Assembly (NCBI RefSeq): GCF_023631325.1
Contig: NZ_JALQDG010000030.1
Location: 62,001 to 126,000 of the forward strand
DNA from: Caballeronia sp. INDeC2
Lineage (GTDB): Bacteria; Pseudomonadota; Gammaproteobacteria; Burkholderiales; Burkholderiaceae
Direction of reading: 5' to 3'
DNA length: 64,000 bases
The notes beneath the pieces were generated by a model that had not been told where the DNA came from, searched no databases, and was given only the letters and a program-made list of their open reading frames with translations. Made by a program: the position numbers and the translations under genes. This document shows, piece after piece, positions 17,522 through 25,895 of the stretch. Positions within the stretch are counted from its first letter, which is position 1. The number at the start of each line of letters is the position of its first letter.

Positions 17522-17926
17522 TCAAAAGGGCAATTCGCGCTGCGGATTGTCGGGTGCGGCGGCATTCGCGGTCGGCAAGGGTTGCGCGCGCAGCCAGCGC
17601 CCGATCGCATCGACGACATGCTGACGCTCGGCCTCGTCGAGCGCCTTGCCCGCCGCGATGCCGTGCCACTTGGCCAGGCACGAACGGCAGCACGTGGCCG
17701 TCGCGTGTTGCGCGATGAACACCGGATGCCCGCGAAATGGCGTCTGCTTGCCGTCGTTCAAGGGCGATTGCGGCGCGAGCCGCTTGCCGATCAGCTCATG
17801 CGCCTGGGCGATCACCGTGTCGATGCCCTTTTCGCGCAGATATTTCCCCTCGCGCACGCCGAGCGCGAAGCGCCGCCGGAAGGCGGATCTCGCGAGCGCG
17901 TCGAACACGGTGTCGAGGTCGCGCAT
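17522..17926 (-). CDS. DUF4186 family protein
   Basis: A 134-residue soluble protein of unknown function. It contains GKYLREKGIDTVIAQAHELI, TPFRGHPVFIAQHATATCC and a CCRSCLAKWHGI segment whose clustered cysteines and histidines could bind a metal. The start at 17926 is 7 bases after the cobM stop; an in-frame ATG 18 codons further up would overlap cobM. It appears to be the last gene of cobL-cobK-cobM-DUF4186. That position suggests co-regulation with cobalamin synthesis but does not prove a role. Confidence 0.8.
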   Translation of the reverse strand: MRDLDTVFDALARSAFRRRFALGVREGKYLREKGIDTVIAQAHELIGKRLAPQSPLNDGKQTPFRGHPVFIAQHATATCCRSCLAKWHGIAAGKALDEAERQHVVDAIGRWLRAQPLPTANAAAPDNPQRELPF

Positions 17927-17933
17927 CGCGTGA

Positions 17934-18659
17934 TCAGTCCTTCGCGTAGAGCGTCGAATCCGCGAAGCCGTCGGCGGCAAGCACGCGGCCGACGAGAATC
18001 ATCGCCGTGCGCTCCACGCCCGCCGCACGCACTTTCGACGCAATTTCCGCGAGCGTTCCTTCGATACGCGTCTCGTCCGGCCAGCTCGCGCGAAACACGA
18101 CCGCCACCGGACAATCCGCGCCGTAATGCGGCAGCAGATCCGCGACGATGCGCTCGATATGCCGCACGCCCAGATGAATCGCGAGCGTCGCGCGATGACG
18201 TGCGAGATCCGCGAGGCTTTCGCCTTCCGGCATCGACGTTTTCGTCGCGTAGCGCGTGAGGATCACCGTCTGCGAGATGCCCGGCAACGTCAGTTCGCGT
18301 TTCAAAGCCGCCGCCGATGACGCCGCCGCCGTCACGCCCGGGACGACTTCGTAGGGAATCGCGAGCGCGTCGAGCCTGCGGATCTGCTCGCCGATCGCGC
18401 CGTAAAGCGACGGATCGCCGGAATGCACGCGCGCCACGTTCTGCCCGTTCGCGTGCGCGTCCTGCAACAGCGCGACGATGGCGTCGAGATCGAGCTCGGC
18501 CGTGTCGATGCACTTCGTCGCGCGATGCCCGTCGAGCACCTCCTTCGGCACGAGCGAACCGGCATAGAGAATCACGGGACACGTGCGGATGAGCCGCTGT
18601 CCCTTGACGGTGATGAGTTCGGGATCGCCCGGTCCGGCGCCGATGAAATAGATCGTCAT
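17934..18659 (-). CDS. cobM: Precorrin-4 C11-methyltransferase
   Basis: A 241-residue SAM-dependent tetrapyrrole methylase that methylates C-11 of precorrin-4. The opening TIYFIGAGPGDPELITVKG is the family's SAM-binding loop. VARVHSGDPSLYGAI and PYEVVPGVTAAASSAAAL are the other conserved loops, and ISQTVILTRYATKTSMP is specific to CobM/CbiF. It overlaps the end of cobK by 4 bases (ATGA) and is followed by the DUF4186 gene. Confidence 0.95.
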   Translation of the reverse strand: MTIYFIGAGPGDPELITVKGQRLIRTCPVILYAGSLVPKEVLDGHRATKCIDTAELDLDAIVALLQDAHANGQNVARVHSGDPSLYGAIGEQIRRLDALAIPYEVVPGVTAAASSAAALKRELTLPGISQTVILTRYATKTSMPEGESLADLARHRATLAIHLGVRHIERIVADLLPHYGADCPVAVVFRASWPDETRIEGTLAEIASKVRAAGVERTAMILVGRVLAADGFADSTLYAKD

Positions 18660-19426
18660 GTTTCGGATGTGTGGATTCGGTCGAGCCAGCGCAGCAGCGC
18701 GTCGCGGGCGCTCGCGGCGTCGTCGAACGTTCGGTCAGCATCCGGCAACGATGGGCGCGTGAGCATCACGACGGGCAGGCCCCGTTCGCGCGCGGCGACG
18801 AGCTTCGGCTCGGTCGCGCGCCCGCCGCTGTTCTTGCTGACGACGACATCGATATTTGCAGCGTTCAACAACGCGCGTTCGCCTTCGAGATCGAACGGCC
18901 CGCGCGCATCGATGATCTTCGCGCGTTCGTTGCCCGGATGCGCTTCGAGACAACGGATCGTCCAGCGCTGCGATGCGGGAATTTCATGCAGATGAACAAG
19001 CGCCTCGCGCCCGAGCGTAAAAAGCGGCCGATGAAACGACGCGATCCGCTCGACGATCTCGCGCCAGTCCGACGCATCGCGCCAGTCGTCGCCCGGCTGC
19101 GGCTGCCACGCGGGACGGCGCACCGCCCAGAGCGGCACGTCCGCGAGCGCGCAAGCGTCGTGTGCGTGACGGCTCATCTGGGCGGCATACGGATGCGTCG
19201 CATCGACGACGAGCGCGATATTTTCCGCGCGCAGATAGCGCACGAGCCCGTCGATGCCGCCGAAACCGCCGACGCGCACCGCGCACGCCAGATCGCCCGG
19301 CACGCGCGCCAGGCCCGCGAGACTGTAGACATGCGCGGCGGGCAGCGCGCGCGCGATCGCGAGCGCGTCGCCGGTGCCGCCGAGCAGCAGCACGCGTTTC
19401 GAGGTTTCCGGCACTTCATTACGCAT
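18656..19426 (-). CDS. cobK: Precorrin-6A reductase
   Basis: A 256-residue NADPH-dependent reductase converting precorrin-6A to precorrin-6B (dihydro-precorrin-6). Visible motifs are KRVLLLGGTGDALAIARAL at the N-terminus, VVDATHPYAAQMSRHA, RPLFTLGREAL and, near the end, DVVVSKNSGGRATEPKLVAA with the conserved KNSGG. It lies 6 bases after the cobL stop and overlaps cobM, so it is the middle gene of the operon. Confidence 0.95.
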   Translation of the reverse strand: MRNEVPETSKRVLLLGGTGDALAIARALPAAHVYSLAGLARVPGDLACAVRVGGFGGIDGLVRYLRAENIALVVDATHPYAAQMSRHAHDACALADVPLWAVRRPAWQPQPGDDWRDASDWREIVERIASFHRPLFTLGREALVHLHEIPASQRWTIRCLEAHPGNERAKIIDARGPFDLEGERALLNAANIDVVVSKNSGGRATEPKLVAARERGLPVVMLTRPSLPDADRTFDDAASARDALLRWLDRIHTSET

Positions 19427-19432
19427 GACGCA

Positions 19433-20644
19433 TCACGGTTTGCTCGCGTGCAACAGCGTGATCGGCAGCGCCTGACGCCACGTATCGAAGCTGCCGAGCG
19501 GCTCCGCCTGCGCAACGCCGATGCGCGTCAGTTCGCCGCCATGCCGCGCGCGCCACTCGACGAGCGCCGCCTCGCTTTGCAGCGTCACCGCATTGGCGAC
19601 GAGCCGCCCGCCCTGACGCAGACGCGCCCAGCACGCATCGAGCACGCCGGGTACGGTCAACCCTCCGCCGATGAACACGGCGTCGGGCGCGGGCAGGCCA
19701 TCGAGCGCGGCGGGCGCCTCGCCCTTCACGAGCTGCAGCGCGGGCACGCCGAGCGCGTCGCGGTTGTGCTCGATGAGACGCTGCCGGCTTTCGTTCGTTT
19801 CGATCGCGATAGCGCGGCACGCGCCATGCGCGCGCATCCATTCGATGCCGATCGAACCGCAACCCGCGCCGACGTCCCAAAGCAATTCGCCCGGCTGCGG
19901 CGCGAGGCGCGCGAGCGTCACGGCGCGCACGTCGCGCTTCGTGAGCTGGCCGTCGTGACGATAGGCGTCGTCGGGCAAACCCGGCGTGAGCGGCGGCCCC
20001 GCGTGCCCGGCGTGCGTGCGGCATTCGATCGCGACGAGATTGAGCGCGGCGACGAGGGTCTCGCGCCAGTCGTCGGCACGCTCGTCGATGCGGCGCTCCT
20101 GATCGCCGCCGAGATGCTCGAACACGGTCATGCGGCTCGCGCCGAAGCCGTGCGCGGTCAGAAGCGCGGCCACGGCGGCGGGCGTCGCGCCATCGGCGCT
20201 CAGCACGAGCAAGCGCACGCCGCGATGCAGGCGCGCGAGCAGCGACGCGACCGGCCGCCCGACGAGCGACACGCACACGGCATCCTGAAGCGCCCAGCGC
20301 AAACGCGCCGCCGCGAGCGACAGCGACGACGGCGCAGGAATCACGCGCATTTCGCCGTCGGCGACTTCGCGCGCGAGCGTCGCGCCGACGCCGAAGCACA
20401 TGGGATCGCCGCTCGCGAGCACGCATATGCGGGTCTTGCCGTCGCCGCGCGCGGCGAGCACGGCATCGAGCGAAAACGGCTTCGGCCACGGCACGCGGCT
20501 CGCGGCGATGCGCGACGGCAGCAACGCGAGATGGCGCTCGCCGCCGTGAATCGACTGGGCGTCGAGAAGCGCGCGGCGCGCGACGCGGGACAGGCCGTGC
20601 CAGCCGTCTTCGCCGATCCCGACAACGGTCAGCCAGTGCGGCAT
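19433..20644 (-). CDS. cobL: Bifunctional precorrin-6Y C5,15-methyltransferase (decarboxylating), CbiE-CbiT fusion
   Basis: A 403-residue two-domain enzyme adding methyl groups at C-5 and C-15 and removing the C-12 acetate carboxyl. Residues 1 to about 200 are a CbiE-type tetrapyrrole methylase (PHWLTVVGIGEDGWHGL; VLASGDPMCFGVG). Residues about 220-403 are a CbiT-type Rossmann methylase with SAM motif LLWDVGAGCGSIGIEW. It is the first gene of a minus-strand operon and is divergent from cobG; the cobalamin riboswitch in the gap faces cobG, so control of cobL is not obvious from the sequence. Confidence 0.95.
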   Translation of the reverse strand: MPHWLTVVGIGEDGWHGLSRVARRALLDAQSIHGGERHLALLPSRIAASRVPWPKPFSLDAVLAARGDGKTRICVLASGDPMCFGVGATLAREVADGEMRVIPAPSSLSLAAARLRWALQDAVCVSLVGRPVASLLARLHRGVRLLVLSADGATPAAVAALLTAHGFGASRMTVFEHLGGDQERRIDERADDWRETLVAALNLVAIECRTHAGHAGPPLTPGLPDDAYRHDGQLTKRDVRAVTLARLAPQPGELLWDVGAGCGSIGIEWMRAHGACRAIAIETNESRQRLIEHNRDALGVPALQLVKGEAPAALDGLPAPDAVFIGGGLTVPGVLDACWARLRQGGRLVANAVTLQSEAALVEWRARHGGELTRIGVAQAEPLGSFDTWRQALPITLLHASKP

Positions 20645-20721
20645 GCTCGGCCTCCTTCATGCGATTCGGAACGCGCTTCGAGTTGCCCTGAAGCGCCTGA
20701 ATGGTCGATAAAAGCGGGCAT

Positions 20722-20892
20722 AATACAGGTCCGTCGGTGCCCACGGTCGAAGAGACCGGGGCCTAAGAGGGAACACAGAAAACTGTGGCTGCCCCCGCAA
20801 TTGTACGCAGCGAGTCCGCGCTCCACTGCCACTGGTTTTTACCGGGAAGGCCGGCGCGAATGAAGACCTGCCAGCCAAGAGACCTGCCGACT
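20722..20892 (+). promoter_or_regulatory. Cobalamin riboswitch of the cobGHIJ operon
   Basis: The AdoCbl riboswitch consensus is clear on the plus strand: GGCCTAAGAGGGAAC (about 20760), TGGCTGCCCCCGCAATTGT (about 20786-20804), then ACCGGGAAGGCC and the B12 box with CCAGCCAAGAGACCTGCC near 20870-20888. The ends are approximate. It lies about 80 bases before the cobG start and should lower expression when adenosylcobalamin is abundant. A CATAAT hexamer at 20719-20724 could be part of the promoter, with no strong -35. Confidence 0.93.
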
Positions 20893-20969
20893 CAACGCAT
20901 TCGCGCAACGCCGACCGGGCGGGGTGTACCGGTTCGCTCATCACGCGCGAAGCCCAACGGGTCACGCTT

Positions 20970-22238
20970 TTGACTTCATTCGACCGCTCATCGCTCAACG
21001 CCGCGCCGCGCGCCTCCGCGTGCCCGGGCCTGATGCGCATCGTGCCCGCGCGGGACGGCGGCCTCGCGCGTCTGCGGCTCGCGGGCGGCGTGTTGAGCGC
21101 GCACGCGGCGCGGGCCGTCGCGCGGGCGGCGCGTGAACACGGCTCGGGGGTGATCGAGGTGACCAATCGCGCGAATCTCCAGTTGCGCGGCATTCGCGAC
21201 GATGCCCACGCCGCGCTGATCGACATCGCGCTCGACGCGGGCCTGGGCCCATCGACGGCAAGCGGCGACGATATCCGCAACGTGATGCTCAGCCCGCTCG
21301 CGAGCGACGAAACGCGCGCGCTCGCCACACAAATCATCGACGCAATGCAGGCCGACACGCCGCTTCATGCGCTGTCGCCCAAATTCGCGTTGCAGCTCGA
21401 TGCCGGCGAGCGCCTCGCGATGCTCGATCATCCGCACGACCTGTGGCTCTGCGCATTCGACGACGGCGCGCGCTTCGCATTCGGCTTCGCGGGGACGATG
21501 CGACAGCGTCCATCCGGCGCGATACATCGCAACGACGTGGTGACGTTCGTGTCGAGCGTGCTGCGCCGGTTTCTCGCGCTGGCCACGCTTGAAGAACATC
21601 GTATGCGCGATCTGCTCGCGCGTATCGGCATCGGGCGCTTTCTCGAAGCATTCGATTTCGATGCAAGCATCCAGAACTGGCGACGCGAACCCGCCGATGC
21701 ATCGCTGCGCCTCGGCGCCCACGCGCAACCGTATCGCACGACGTGGTACGCGGGCGCGCAAACGCCCCTCGGACGTCTCGACGCGGCCACGCTCGAAGCC
21801 CTCGCCGATATCGCCGACACGCAAGCCGAAGGCCGTCTGACGATGACGCCGTGGCAAAGCGTGCTGATCCCCGGCATCGCTGCACACGACGCGCACGAAG
21901 TGCTGCGACGCCTTCACGCGCTCGGCCTTGCGACCGACACGCACGAACCGCTCGCGCGCCTTATCGCGTGCGCGGGCTCGGAAGGCTGCGCGAAAAGCCA
22001 CGCCGACACCAAAGCCGACGCGCATCGCCTCGCTGCGCTTCTGCCCTCGCACGACGAAGGCGCGGTGCATTTGAGCGGCTGCGAACGTTCGTGCGCGGCG
22101 GCGCATCCGGTCCCTGTGACGCTTTATGCCGTCGCGCCGGGACGTTATGACTTACATCGCGACGCACGAACCGTCGCGCGCAATCTGACCATCGAAGAGG
22201 CGGCCGAACGGCTCGCCCGGAGCCATGCCGATGCTTGA
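20970..22238 (+). CDS. cobG: Precorrin-3B synthase (oxygen-dependent CobG)
   Basis: A 422-residue siroheme/4Fe-4S-type monooxygenase that hydroxylates precorrin-3A at C-20 with gamma-lactone formation, a step of the oxygen-dependent B12 pathway. The N-terminus has SACPGLMRIVPARDGGLARLRLAG and VIEVTNRANLQLRGI. The cluster ligands are all present: CAGSEGC and GCERSC near residues 335-375 give the C-x5-C and C-x3-C pattern of sulfite-reductase-like proteins. The start is probably TTG at 20970, since no ATG or GTG in frame gives a better N-terminus. First gene after the riboswitch; overlaps cobH by 14 bases. Confidence 0.93.
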   Translation: MTSFDRSSLNAAPRASACPGLMRIVPARDGGLARLRLAGGVLSAHAARAVARAAREHGSGVIEVTNRANLQLRGIRDDAHAALIDIALDAGLGPSTASGDDIRNVMLSPLASDETRALATQIIDAMQADTPLHALSPKFALQLDAGERLAMLDHPHDLWLCAFDDGARFAFGFAGTMRQRPSGAIHRNDVVTFVSSVLRRFLALATLEEHRMRDLLARIGIGRFLEAFDFDASIQNWRREPADASLRLGAHAQPYRTTWYAGAQTPLGRLDAATLEALADIADTQAEGRLTMTPWQSVLIPGIAAHDAHEVLRRLHALGLATDTHEPLARLIACAGSEGCAKSHADTKADAHRLAALLPSHDEGAVHLSGCERSCAAAHPVPVTLYAVAPGRYDLHRDARTVARNLTIEEAAERLARSHADA

Positions 22239-22857
22239 CTACATCCGCGACGGCGCGCAGATTTATCGCCAGTCCTTTGCGACGATCCGCGCCGAAGCCG
22301 ACTTAGCCGCCATTCCCGCCGATCTGGAAAAACTCGCGGTGCGCCTGATCCATGCGTGCGGCATGGTCGATATCGTGAGCGATCTGCGCTTCTCGTCGGG
22401 CGCGGGCATCGCGGGCCGGCGCGCGCTCGCAGCGGGCGCGCCGATCCTGTGCGATGCGCGCATGGTCGCCGAAGGCATCACGCGCGCGCGTCTTCCCGCC
22501 GATAACCGTGTCGTCTGCACGTTGAGCGATCCATCGATTCCCGAACGCGCCCGCGCAATGAACAACACGCGCTCCGCCGCCGCGCTCGAATTGTGGCTGC
22601 CGCATCTCGAAGGTGCGATCGTCGCGATCGGCAATGCGCCGACCGCGCTCTTTCATCTGCTCGACATGCTCGATGCCGGCGCACCGAAACCCGCGCTTAT
22701 CTTGGGCTTTCCGGTCGGATTCATCGGTGCGGCGGAATCCAAGGCGATGCTCGCCGCCGATAGCCGCGGCGTGCCCTTCGTCGCCCTGCTCGGCCGACGC
22801 GGCGGCAGCGCGATGGCAGCAGCGGCGGTGAACGCGCTTGCTTCGGAGGCCGAATGA
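22225..22857 (+). CDS. cobH: Precorrin-8X methylmutase
   Basis: A 210-residue enzyme moving the C-11 methyl group to C-12 to give hydrogenobyrinate. Conserved motifs: LDYIRDGAQIYRQSFATIR, LIHACGMVDIV with the catalytic histidine, GAPILCDARMVAEGI, IGNAPTALFHLLDML and FPVGFIGAAESKAML. The start overlaps cobG; a second in-frame ATG two codons later is equally possible. Its stop overlaps the start of cobI (ATGA). Confidence 0.95.
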   Translation: MPMLDYIRDGAQIYRQSFATIRAEADLAAIPADLEKLAVRLIHACGMVDIVSDLRFSSGAGIAGRRALAAGAPILCDARMVAEGITRARLPADNRVVCTLSDPSIPERARAMNNTRSAAALELWLPHLEGAIVAIGNAPTALFHLLDMLDAGAPKPALILGFPVGFIGAAESKAMLAADSRGVPFVALLGRRGGSAMAAAAVNALASEAE

Positions 22858-23582
22858 TTCGCGGACGTCTTTATGGATTGGGCGTCGGTCCGGGCGATCC
22901 TGAATTGATCACGCTGAAGGCGCTGCGCTTGCTGAAGGCTGCGCCCGTGGTCGCTTATTTCGTCGCGAAGGGCAAGAAGGGCAATGCGTTCGGCATCATC
23001 GAGTCGCATCTCGACGATACGCAGACGCGGCTGCCGCTCGTCTATCCGGTGACGACCGAAGCGCTCGAACCGCCGCTGTGCTACGAGACGATCATCAGCG
23101 CGTTCTACGACGAAGCCGCGCTCATGATCTCCGGTCATCTCGAAGCCGGGCGCGATGTCGCGGTGATCTGCGAAGGCGATCCGTTCTTTTACGGCTCATA
23201 CATGTATCTACATGATCGTCTCGCCGTGCGCTTCGATGCGCATGTGGTGCCGGGCGTGTGCTCGATGCTTGGCGGCGTCGCGGTGCTGGGCGTGCCGCTC
23301 GTATATCGCAACCAGAGTCTGTCGGTGCTGTCGGGCGTATTGCCGGAAGACGACCTGAAGCGCCGTCTCGAAGCGGCGGACGCGGCTGTCATCATGAAGC
23401 TCGGCCGCAACTTCGAGAAAGTGCGGCGCGTGCTCGGCGAACTCGGGCTCGATGAACGCGCGTTATATGTCGAGCGCGCGACGATGGCCAATCAGCGCAT
23501 CGTGCCGCTCGATGAAGTCGATCCGATGGCGTCGCCGTATTTTTCGCTGCTCGTCGTGCCGGGGAAGAAATGGCGCGCGTGA
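22854..23582 (+). CDS. cobI: Precorrin-2 C20-methyltransferase
   Basis: A 242-residue tetrapyrrole methylase adding methyl to C-20 of precorrin-2. It shows LYGLGVGPGDPELITLKAL at the N-terminus, VICEGDPFFYGSYMYLH, VPGVCSMLGGVAVLGVPL and VIMKLGRNFEKVRRVL. The ATGA overlap with cobH and a 13-base overlap with cobJ show tight translational coupling. Confidence 0.95.
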   Translation: MIRGRLYGLGVGPGDPELITLKALRLLKAAPVVAYFVAKGKKGNAFGIIESHLDDTQTRLPLVYPVTTEALEPPLCYETIISAFYDEAALMISGHLEAGRDVAVICEGDPFFYGSYMYLHDRLAVRFDAHVVPGVCSMLGGVAVLGVPLVYRNQSLSVLSGVLPEDDLKRRLEAADAAVIMKLGRNFEKVRRVLGELGLDERALYVERATMANQRIVPLDEVDPMASPYFSLLVVPGKKWRA

Positions 23583-25213
23583 GTTCTTTGACGCCGATGG
23601 CGATCGTCGTGCTCGGTACGGGCGCGCTCGATATGGCGCGGCGCATACAGGCAAATTTCGCGCAATCGCGCGTGCACGGCCTCGCGAGCCGTGTGAACGC
23701 GGACATCGCGTATGACGATTTCGGCGCGCACGTGCGCGCGTTGTATGCGTCGGGCACGCCGATCGTCGCGCTGTGCTCGGCGGGCATCGTGATTCGCGCG
23801 CTCGCGTCGTGTCTTGCCAATAAGGGCCTCGAACCGCCCGTGCTCGCCGTTGCGCAGGATGGCAGCGCGGTCGTGCCGCTGCTCGGCGGCATGGGCGGCG
23901 TAAATGTGCTGGCGCGCGAGATCGGCCAAGCATTGCAAGTCGCGCCCGCCATCACCACGAGCGGCGAGCTGCGCTTCGGTCAATGTCTGCTCGCACCGCC
24001 CGAAGGTTATGCGCTCGCGGATATCGAGCAAGGCAAGCGCTTCGTATCCGGCTTGCTCGCGGGCGAGACAACACGCATAGAAGGCCACGCGCCCTGGCTC
24101 GACGATGCCGACCTGGCCCGCGCCGACGATGCGCGCCTCGCCGTGCGCATCACGCCATTTGCCGCGCACGACGAAGATAGTCTCGTGATTCATCCGCGTT
24201 GCGTGCTCGCGTGGATCGCGTCCGATGAAGATGTCGAAGAACGCATGCGTGCCGCGATGCGCGCGCAGGGGCTATCGCCGCTAGCGCTCGCTGCATTGGC
24301 CGCGCCGGTGCGCTATATGACCTCGCGATCACTCGAAGACGCCGCGCGTGCGCTGAACGTACCGCTGTGCTTTTGCGATGCCCCGCCGTTCGACACCGCC
24401 GATGCGCCGGGCATCGCATTGAATGTCAGCGATGCGCCCATTAATGCGCAATCGATCGGTCGTACGCGCGGCACGCTGACGGTCATCGGACTCGGCCCCG
24501 GCAGCGCGGAACTGATGACGCCCGCCGCGCGCACCGCGCTCATCGCTGCGGAAGACGTGCTCGGCTACGAAACCTATGTGCGCATGGCCGGTCCTTTCCG
24601 CGACGATCAGCGCATGCACATGACCGATAACCGCGAGGAACTCCAACGCGCGCGTCATGCCTTCGAATTGGCGAGCTTGGGACGACGCGTGGTCGTCGTG
24701 TCCTCGGGCGATCCTGGCGTGTTCGCGATGGCCGCCGCCGTGCTCGAAGCGCTCGACAAGGGACGCGCAGCCCATCCCGCATGGAGCGCGGTGAAGCTCG
24801 CAATCGTGCCGGGCGTGTCGGCATCGCTCGCGACGGCCGCGCGTGCAGGCGCGCCGCTGGGTCACGATTTCTGCGTGCTGTCGCTGTCGGATAACCTGAA
24901 GCCGTGGAGCGTGATCGAGAAACGCATCGCGCATGCAGGCGAGGCCGATCTCGTGATGGCGTTCTATAACCCGCTGTCGAAAGCGCGGCCTTGGCAGTTC
25001 GATCGTGCGATGGAGGTCGTGAAGCAGTATCGCGATCCGCACACGCCCGTCGTGCTGGGAAGAGACATCGGACGCCCGGCCGAAGCATTGCGCATCGTTG
25101 CGCTGGGCGAACTGAACAGCGAACTCGTCGATATGCGGACGATGGTGATCGTCGGTTCATCGACGACGCGCGTCGTTGGCGACTGGGTTTATACGCCGCG
25201 ATGGTATGAGTGA
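23570..25213 (+). CDS. cobJ: CbiG-like / precorrin-3B C17-methyltransferase fusion (CobJ)
   Basis: A 547-residue fusion. Residues about 10-140 resemble CbiG N-terminal and middle regions (VALCSAGIVIRALA; VPLLGGMGGVNVLAREIG). Residues about 205-290 look like a worn CbiG C-terminal/CobE domain that lacks the GxGCRR motif. Residues about 300-547 are CobJ/CbiH, the ring-contraction C-17 methylase (TVIGLGPGSAELMTPAA; VSSGDPGVFAMA; LGHDFCVLSLSDNLKPW). CbiG homologues open the delta-lactone in the anaerobic pathway. The fused module next to an oxygen-type CobG is unusual on paper but may be common in this group. The gene ends 25 bases inside the convergent VWA gene. Confidence 0.92.
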   Translation: MARVSSLTPMAIVVLGTGALDMARRIQANFAQSRVHGLASRVNADIAYDDFGAHVRALYASGTPIVALCSAGIVIRALASCLANKGLEPPVLAVAQDGSAVVPLLGGMGGVNVLAREIGQALQVAPAITTSGELRFGQCLLAPPEGYALADIEQGKRFVSGLLAGETTRIEGHAPWLDDADLARADDARLAVRITPFAAHDEDSLVIHPRCVLAWIASDEDVEERMRAAMRAQGLSPLALAALAAPVRYMTSRSLEDAARALNVPLCFCDAPPFDTADAPGIALNVSDAPINAQSIGRTRGTLTVIGLGPGSAELMTPAARTALIAAEDVLGYETYVRMAGPFRDDQRMHMTDNREELQRARHAFELASLGRRVVVVSSGDPGVFAMAAAVLEALDKGRAAHPAWSAVKLAIVPGVSASLATAARAGAPLGHDFCVLSLSDNLKPWSVIEKRIAHAGEADLVMAFYNPLSKARPWQFDRAMEVVKQYRDPHTPVVLGRDIGRPAEALRIVALGELNSELVDMRTMVIVGSSTTRVVGDWVYTPRWYE

Positions 25214-25863
25214 TCATCGCCTTCGCTGAGCGCATCGGCGGTGATGTATCGCGCGCCCCAGTCGCGGGCGAGTGCCTGGCCGCGTCCGGCGCGAATCGAA
25301 CCTTCTTCGAAATCCACGACGACGATCTCATCGGCCGACGCCGGCGCCTGGGGCTTTTCATTCGTGCGCCCATCGGTAAGCACCCACAACCAGCGCCGTT
25401 GCGACGGGCTGTGTCTTGCCGCGCGTTCGAGCACCGTCGCGGCGCTCGACAAGCCGAGCGCGAGCGGCGTGCCGCCACCGCCGCCGATCGGCGCGATCCA
25501 GCGTTCGTTGAACCAATGCGCTGCGCCCGGCTGCCGGCGCACTTTCGCACGTCCGCCTCCGAAACACACGAGCGCGATCGTCGCGCGTTCGCGATAGGCC
25601 CGATCGAACAACGCTACGAGCGTTCCCTTCGCGCGCGCAAGCCGCTCGCCCGCGAGCATCGAGCCCGAGCAATCGAGAAGAAAGCAATGCAGCGCCGCGC
25701 TCTCGCCTTGCGTGCGTCGATAACGAAGATGCCGTGCGTCGAGACGCATCGAGCGCTTCGCGCGCAGCGTAGACATCCAGTCGATCGACGTGCACACGTC
25801 ACCCTCACGCGTAGCGTAGCGGCCTTTCGTGCGCGATTCGTTCCATCGAAGGCGACGCCCCAC
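25189..25863 (-). CDS. VWA-domain chelatase subunit, ChlD/CobT-like (short)
   Basis: A protein of about 224 residues consisting almost entirely of a von Willebrand A domain. The metal-ion site DxSxS is intact in FLLDCSGSM, followed by ALVCFGGGRAKVR, a glycine-rich loop with GGGGTPLALGL and WVLTDGRTN. Together with the AAA+ protein just upstream it probably powers CobN, replacing CobS and CobT. It lacks the AAA-like and acidic linker regions of full ChlD/BchD. The GTG start at 25863 is uncertain; a start further inside is possible. It overlaps the convergent cobJ end by 25 bases. Confidence 0.8.
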   Translation of the reverse strand: MGRRLRWNESRTKGRYATREGDVCTSIDWMSTLRAKRSMRLDARHLRYRRTQGESAALHCFLLDCSGSMLAGERLARAKGTLVALFDRAYRERATIALVCFGGGRAKVRRQPGAAHWFNERWIAPIGGGGGTPLALGLSSAATVLERAARHSPSQRRWLWVLTDGRTNEKPQAPASADEIVVVDFEEGSIRAGRGQALARDWGARYITADALSEGDDHSYHRGV

Positions 25864-25895
25864 GTCGAAGGCATCCGCATCGCGCCTTCGATGGA

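Noticed and set aside
18671..20863. 730-codon open frame on the plus strand opposite cobK and cobL
   Set aside because: Arg/Ala/His-rich translation with no motifs; cobK and cobL on the other strand are certain.
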